Below, one piece after another: positions 59,857 to 64,000 of a stretch of 64,000 bases of DNA. The DNA is taken from positions 124,001-188,000 of the forward strand of contig NZ_CP097321.1 in assembly GCF_023515995.1 (NCBI RefSeq), given 5' to 3'. The position numbers were made by a program, and so were the translations under genes. Below the pieces are notes generated by a model that saw nothing but the letters and a program-made list of their open reading frames with translations, was not told the origin of the DNA and made no database searches. Source of the DNA: Candidatus Mycobacterium methanotrophicum. GTDB lineage: Bacteria > Actinomycetota > Actinomycetes > Mycobacteriales > Mycobacteriaceae. Numbering within the stretch: position 1 is the first letter of the stretch; the number at the start of each line of letters is the position of its first letter.

Positions 59857-62800
59857 CACGCCTCGCCGCGGCCCCGGCTCACGCCGGGCCCCTCACCGCC
59901 ACCACATGCGGCAACCGGCCCGGTGCGACGGTTGGGCGCAGCGGGGATCGGCCGGTTCCACGGATGCATCAAACCGAGGCGATGAACGCCCTGGACAGCG
60001 CCTTGGGTGAGCGGCCCCGCGCCCAAGTGATCATGGCTTGCGGCACAGGTAAGACGCTCGTTGGTCGCTGGTATGCCCAGCGGATCCGCGCCGGTGTGAC
60101 GGTCGTCGTGGTGCCGTCACTGGGCCTGGTCGCCCAAACCCTCACCGAATGGCGGTCACCGGCGGGATGGCCGTTCGAGGCGTTGATCACCTGCTCAGAT
60201 CCCAGCACCGCCGACGGGGCCCGTGAACGCGATGCCGGTGACGGTCACGACGTAGCCGCGCCCTTTTGGGCGCGGCTACGCGCACGCGTGACCACCAGCG
60301 CCGGCGTGGTCGCCCGGCGCCTCGTGGAGCATTGCGGAGCGCGGCCACTGGTGATCTTTTCCACCTACCACTCCGTGCACGTCGTCGCCGAGGCGTTGCG
60401 TTCGGCCGGCGTGGTCGCCGAGTTGGTGGTCGCTGATGAGGCCCACACGCTGGCAGGTCGGCCGCGGCGCGAGTTCCGGGTGGTCCTCACCGACGAGCTG
60501 CCCGCGCGGCGGCGGGTGTTCATGACCGCCACCCACGTGGCGGCCGCACCGCAACCGGGCTGCCCCGTTACCGAGGCGGTGTCGATGGATGACGTCGAGC
60601 TGTTCGGTCCGGTCGCCTATCGCCTCGATTTCGCCGACGCGATCGCCCGCGGCCTCCTGGTCGACTACCGGGTGCTGGTATATGAGACGCCCGGCCGGCG
60701 CTCGATCCCAGATCCGTTGGCGGCGCTCGCCACCGCTGCCGAGCACGGGGTCAGCAGTGTGCTCAGTTTCCATGGCCGCGTCGCTAAGGCCCGCGCGTTC
60801 GCCGCCGCGGCGGACGGAGTTGTGCTGGCCGATGGGCGCACCGTGGTGGCGCGGTCGGTGGCCGGCGCTGATCCGGTCAAGCAGCGTGAGCAGGCGCTGG
60901 CGCTGCTGGAAGCCGCCCGGCCTCACGAGCTGGTGGTTGTCAGCAGCGCCCGATGCTTGAGCGCCGGCATCGACATCCCCACTGTCGACGGGGTGTTGTT
61001 CGCCGACCCGAAGCACTCCGACGTCGACGTGATCCAGTCGGTGGGGCGCGCGCTGCGCACCGCCGCCGGCAAGGATGCCGGGCTGGTGATGATCCCGGTG
61101 TGCGTGCCGGCGGGGCTTGATGACGACACCGTGTTGTCCACCGGCTCGTTTGCCGCGGTGTGGCGGATTCTTCGCGGCCTGCGCTCGATGGACCAGCGCC
61201 TGACCGCTGGACTGGATGTGTTGCAGTACAAGCCTTCTCGGCGCGGTGTGGCTGATGGGTCGCGAGGGCCGTGTGTGCAGTTCGACATCTCGTCGCTGGC
61301 GGATCCGGCTCGCTTCCGCGCCCGCGTCGTCGACTTCTTCTCACCGGCCTGGGACATCACCCTGCGTGAGGTGGAAGCATTCGCCGCCGAACACGGCCAT
61401 GTCCGGATGAGCCGCGGCACCCGGCTGGGGGAGTGGTGCGAACGCCAACGGCGTGCGCAGCGGGCCGGGATGCTGCTGCCCGAGCGCGCCGAACGGCTCA
61501 GCGCGATGCCCGGGTGGGCTTGGGATCTCGCCGAACAACGCTGGCTCGAGCAATGGGCACAGGTCCTGGGCGTTGTCCAAGACGGCGCCGGACTCGACGT
61601 CGCCGATCCCGGCGCCGCGCAGCGTGAACTGCGCCTGTCAGAGCCCCGCTCCCGTGTCCGCACTATCGGGCGGTGGTGCGCCCGGCAACGCCAGCTGCGG
61701 CGCGGCGGCGCACTCGACGAGTGGCGGCGCGCCAAACTCGCCGAGATCCCCGGCTGGGACTGGAATTGCATCGCCGAGGACGACGCCCAGGCGGTGGACC
61801 TGCTCGGCGAGTACGTCGCCTGGAAAGGCGACGCCAACCCGCCCGCCGACGTCGTCGAAGACGATGTCGCGCTCGGCGCCTGGCTCAACGGCGCGCGGCG
61901 CCGGCACGCCACCGGCCGCCTGTCGCAAGTCCTGCTCGACGAGCTTGCCGTCCTGACACCCAGCCCCGGATCCCCGGGCGCTCTGCGCTGGCACACGTCA
62001 GCGACCGTGTGGCTGCTCGGGCTAGAAGCGCTGCGGCAGTTCGTCGCCCGCGAAGGCCACTGCCGGCCGTCCTACTCCCATTACGAGAACCTGCCCGACT
62101 ACTGCCTGCCGCTGTATGACTGGTGTGCCCGACAGCGGCACTCATACCGGCATGGGCAGCTGTTATCGGCCCGCGCCCGGATGCTCGCCCAGGTCCCCGG
62201 ATGGCAATGGGAACGCCGGCCCGCACCGCGGGTCCTGCTCGACATCGGCGACACCCGCCACGGAACCCGCGCCGGCTACGTCAAAGGCTGCAGATGCGAC
62301 GCCTGCACGCAAGCGAACCGAGTCAGCCAGGCACACAGAGCCGCGGCCGCCGCCGCAGGCGGGCCAAGCACCGATCTCGTCGACGCCGCAGCTGCCCGCG
62401 CCCACCTCATCAGCCTCAAAGGCCCTGGCGTCAACCAGAAATCGCTGGCGCGCGCCTGCGGGCTCAACGTCAAAACGATCGCCGGCGTGATGTGCGGCGA
62501 TACCCGGCGCATCCTGCCCGACAGCGAATCGGCCATCTGCGCCCTCACAGCCGCCGACGTTCGGGCCGCGGCCGCGCCCGGAACACAGGTCGACGCGGCG
62601 CCGACATGGGAACTGTTGGACGGCATGATCGCCCGCGGCTGGCCCAAAGCATGGATCGCTCGCGAACTGGGATTCGGCACCTCCTTGCGGCTCAGCCGAA
62701 TCGCCGTCACCGCCGCAAACGCCGACAAAGTCGCGAAGTTGGCCCAGCGGATCGGCGAGCGTGTGCCACCGTCGCGGCGCGCGCGTCAGCCTGTCCCGCG

Positions 62801-62993
62801 GCTCGACGCGATCCTGGCCGCCGATACCGGGCACTCGGCTGGGATCAACGGCGAAGCGCTCGCATGGGCGGGGTCCTTGCCTGAGCAGAGCTACCACATC
62901 AGCCGGGTCGCACAGCGCAGCGGCCTATCCGTCGAGACCGTTCTAGCGGCGGGCGCCGACGTGTCTCGTCGAGATCAGCGCGCAGCGTCGTAA
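59853..62993 (+). CDS. SF2 helicase with HA repeats and C-terminal HTH, copy 2 (intact)
   Basis: 1046 residues in a single frame. Motif I VIMACGTGKTLVGRWY near 58, DEAH in LVVADEAHTLAG near 194, motif VI DVIQSVGRALRTA near 394. HA repeats span about 500-800 (EVEAFAAEHGHVRMSRGTRL, EWCERQRRAQ). Then come RAGYVKGCRCDACTQANR and a C-terminal domain with QKSLARACGLNVKTIAGVMC and WPKAWIARELGFGTSL, of the actinophage HTH type. Very similar throughout to copy 1 at 52330. It is followed after 11 bp by a nuclease ORF, suggesting a functional helicase-nuclease pair. Confidence 0.85.
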   Translation: MTRLAAAPAHAGPLTATTCGNRPGATVGRSGDRPVPRMHQTEAMNALDSALGERPRAQVIMACGTGKTLVGRWYAQRIRAGVTVVVVPSLGLVAQTLTEWRSPAGWPFEALITCSDPSTADGARERDAGDGHDVAAPFWARLRARVTTSAGVVARRLVEHCGARPLVIFSTYHSVHVVAEALRSAGVVAELVVADEAHTLAGRPRREFRVVLTDELPARRRVFMTATHVAAAPQPGCPVTEAVSMDDVELFGPVAYRLDFADAIARGLLVDYRVLVYETPGRRSIPDPLAALATAAEHGVSSVLSFHGRVAKARAFAAAADGVVLADGRTVVARSVAGADPVKQREQALALLEAARPHELVVVSSARCLSAGIDIPTVDGVLFADPKHSDVDVIQSVGRALRTAAGKDAGLVMIPVCVPAGLDDDTVLSTGSFAAVWRILRGLRSMDQRLTAGLDVLQYKPSRRGVADGSRGPCVQFDISSLADPARFRARVVDFFSPAWDITLREVEAFAAEHGHVRMSRGTRLGEWCERQRRAQRAGMLLPERAERLSAMPGWAWDLAEQRWLEQWAQVLGVVQDGAGLDVADPGAAQRELRLSEPRSRVRTIGRWCARQRQLRRGGALDEWRRAKLAEIPGWDWNCIAEDDAQAVDLLGEYVAWKGDANPPADVVEDDVALGAWLNGARRRHATGRLSQVLLDELAVLTPSPGSPGALRWHTSATVWLLGLEALRQFVAREGHCRPSYSHYENLPDYCLPLYDWCARQRHSYRHGQLLSARARMLAQVPGWQWERRPAPRVLLDIGDTRHGTRAGYVKGCRCDACTQANRVSQAHRAAAAAAGGPSTDLVDAAAARAHLISLKGPGVNQKSLARACGLNVKTIAGVMCGDTRRILPDSESAICALTAADVRAAAAPGTQVDAAPTWELLDGMIARGWPKAWIARELGFGTSLRLSRIAVTAANADKVAKLAQRIGERVPPSRRARQPVPRLDAILAADTGHSAGINGEALAWAGSLPEQSYHISRVAQRSGLSVETVLAAGADVSRRDQRAAS

Positions 62994-63004
62994 GGAGGTT
63001 TGTT

Positions 63005-64000
63005 ATGTGGCTCTCTGACAATCAGGGCACCGTGGCCCACACGTTGGCCGATCAGGTCGTGCAGGCGCTGGCCGGCCATATCTACGTGGGACGCTGCGAG
63101 ACCCGGCTCCAGGACCGGGTCGCCCAGGTCCTCGGCGAGGCCGGGCTGGTGTTCGAGCGAGAGTCCCGGCTTTCCGAGCGGGACCGCCCGGATTTCCTCA
63201 TCGCCGGCACCGTTGTGGTTGAAGTCAAGCTGAAAACCCCGCGCAGCGCGGTTCTGCGGCAACTCGGCCGCTACGCCGGCCACGAGCAGATCGAGGCGAT
63301 TGTCCTTGCGTCGACGTCGACTCGCGCTGGACGCAATTGGTGTGCGCTGCCCCACAATTCGCCTCGTCCGCGGTCGGTGGTGAGCGCTATGCCTGACGAC
63401 TCTTCGCGGCTGTTGATTGCGTGCCCAAAGGCGGTTGCCAGTCTGTTGACTGCCCGGCCGGTCGCTGCGCTGCGCGGGCAGCGTCCCGATGCGATCGAGG
63501 ACCGGTTATTGGCGGCAACCTCCGGTGCCGGCGACACAGATGCCGTTCACGACGCCGCCACTGTCGTTGTACGGCTGCGTATCCGTATCGAGGATGCCGC
63601 CAAGCAGGAGGCCGCGGCGATGGGCAGCCCTGTTGCGATCGGCGTGATCGAGGGGGCGCTGGTCGGCACAATCGTGAGCATCGTCGCCAACGCGGCCGCT
63701 GTCGCGCAGCTGCGCGACGGCGAGGGCACGGCGAAGGTGGGCTATCTCATGGAGCTCGCCAGGCTGGACGGCGGCGCCGACATGCTAGGTCAAGGCACTG
63801 AGTCCGATGACAACAGGATCGCCGAAGATCACCGGCGCGCGGATCGTCGCGTCCAGGAGGTTTTAGCTGGGCGGCTTGCGCTGCTGTCGCCGCTACCCAG
63901 CCTGGATCTCGATCGCATCGATTGGGTGATCACCGGCGGTGAATCCGGGCCCCGTGCCCGACCGATGGATCCGCAATGGGCGCGCACCATCCGACATCAC
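63005..64000 (+). CDS. Nuclease fused to unknown and DUF5131-like segments (3' end outside window)
   Basis: Open from ATG 63005 (AAGGAGG upstream) to the window end, 332 codons. Residues about 1-110 form a PD-(D/E)XK domain (RPDFLIAGTVVVEVKLKTPR). A middle part of unknown type follows, with hydrophobic PVAIGVIEGALVGTIVSIVA. Residues about 273-292 are copied from the SNF2 gene (EDHRRADRRVQEVLAGRLAL), and the last 30 residues (DWVITGGESGPRARPMDPQW) match the DUF5131/phage Gp37-Gp68 family. It looks like a recombination mosaic that happens to stay in frame. Confidence 0.6.
   Translation, partial: MWLSDNQGTVAHTLADQVVQALAGHIYVGRCETRLQDRVAQVLGEAGLVFERESRLSERDRPDFLIAGTVVVEVKLKTPRSAVLRQLGRYAGHEQIEAIVLASTSTRAGRNWCALPHNSPRPRSVVSAMPDDSSRLLIACPKAVASLLTARPVAALRGQRPDAIEDRLLAATSGAGDTDAVHDAATVVVRLRIRIEDAAKQEAAAMGSPVAIGVIEGALVGTIVSIVANAAAVAQLRDGEGTAKVGYLMELARLDGGADMLGQGTESDDNRIAEDHRRADRRVQEVLAGRLALLSPLPSLDLDRIDWVITGGESGPRARPMDPQWARTIRHH
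63821..63882 (+). repeat. 62-bp copy of a SNF2 gene segment
   Basis: Matches 57785-57846 at 58 of 62 positions by eye, in the same orientation and reading frame phase. It sits at the join between the nuclease-like part and the DUF5131-like part, and probably marks a recombination point. Confidence 0.75.

Noticed and set aside
1..64000. CRISPR arrays, rRNA and tRNA genes
   Set aside because: No regularly spaced repeats and no rRNA or foldable tRNA sequence were seen while reading both strands.

Overview
The window is high-GC actinobacterial DNA, almost certainly from a nontuberculous Mycobacterium or close relative. The evidence is a NnaR/NarK/NirBD nitrogen-assimilation block, a group I truncated haemoglobin, a GroEL tail ending in a GGM-rich motif, several WhiB-like proteins, T7SS-type accessory proteins and GTG starts. 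No rRNA, tRNA or CRISPR array was recognised.

Positions 1-9.6 kb look like chromosome. On the minus strand they carry a nitrate/nitrite assimilation block: nasA-type nitrate reductase, a small conserved protein, nirB, nirD, two NarK-family transporters, and the regulator nnaR, cut by the window edge. A GlnR-like site lies upstream of nasA. Positions 9.6-14.6 kb are a scarred junction zone: truncated haemoglobin glbN, a 3' fragment of groEL with a terminator, a PNPOx-fold protein, two broken genes, and an intact IS256-family insertion with an 8-bp target duplication placed at a palindrome.

Positions 14.6-45.9 kb are an accessory element. It holds a DUF4226-like protein, two unknown proteins, an XRE regulator, adjacent IS200/IS605 and IS607 elements (each with tnpA and tnpB), a secreted serine protease with an RHH protein, a parA/partner partition pair flanked by unusual non-coding DNA, and a long minus-strand cluster encoding a Gram-positive-type IV secretion system. 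That cluster has a TcpC-like protein, a small two-helix membrane protein, TcpE-like, VirB4-like and VirB6-like proteins, a TcpA/FtsK-like coupling ATPase, three cell-wall hydrolases, two degenerate hydrolase-like proteins and an EspG-like protein. A shared ECF-like promoter motif lies about 28 bp before several operons.

Positions 46.2-64 kb form a plus-strand set of tightly overlapping genes with a phage/plasmid flavour. They encode three WhiB-like proteins, a winged-helix protein, a protein made only of NusA-type KH domains, a DUF1643 protein, an alpha/beta hydrolase, a MazG-like protein, a ParB-like protein, two paralogous SF2 helicases with HA repeats and a C-terminal actinophage-type HTH (the first frameshifted), a SNF2 helicase paired with a PD-(D/E)XK nuclease, and a second nuclease ORF fused to a DUF5131-like segment that runs off the end.

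ParA plus a T4SS suggests an integrated conjugative element or plasmid, but no relaxase, replication initiator or integrase was recognised and neither element boundary could be fixed. Functions are assigned from motifs read by eye; nothing was checked against a database.
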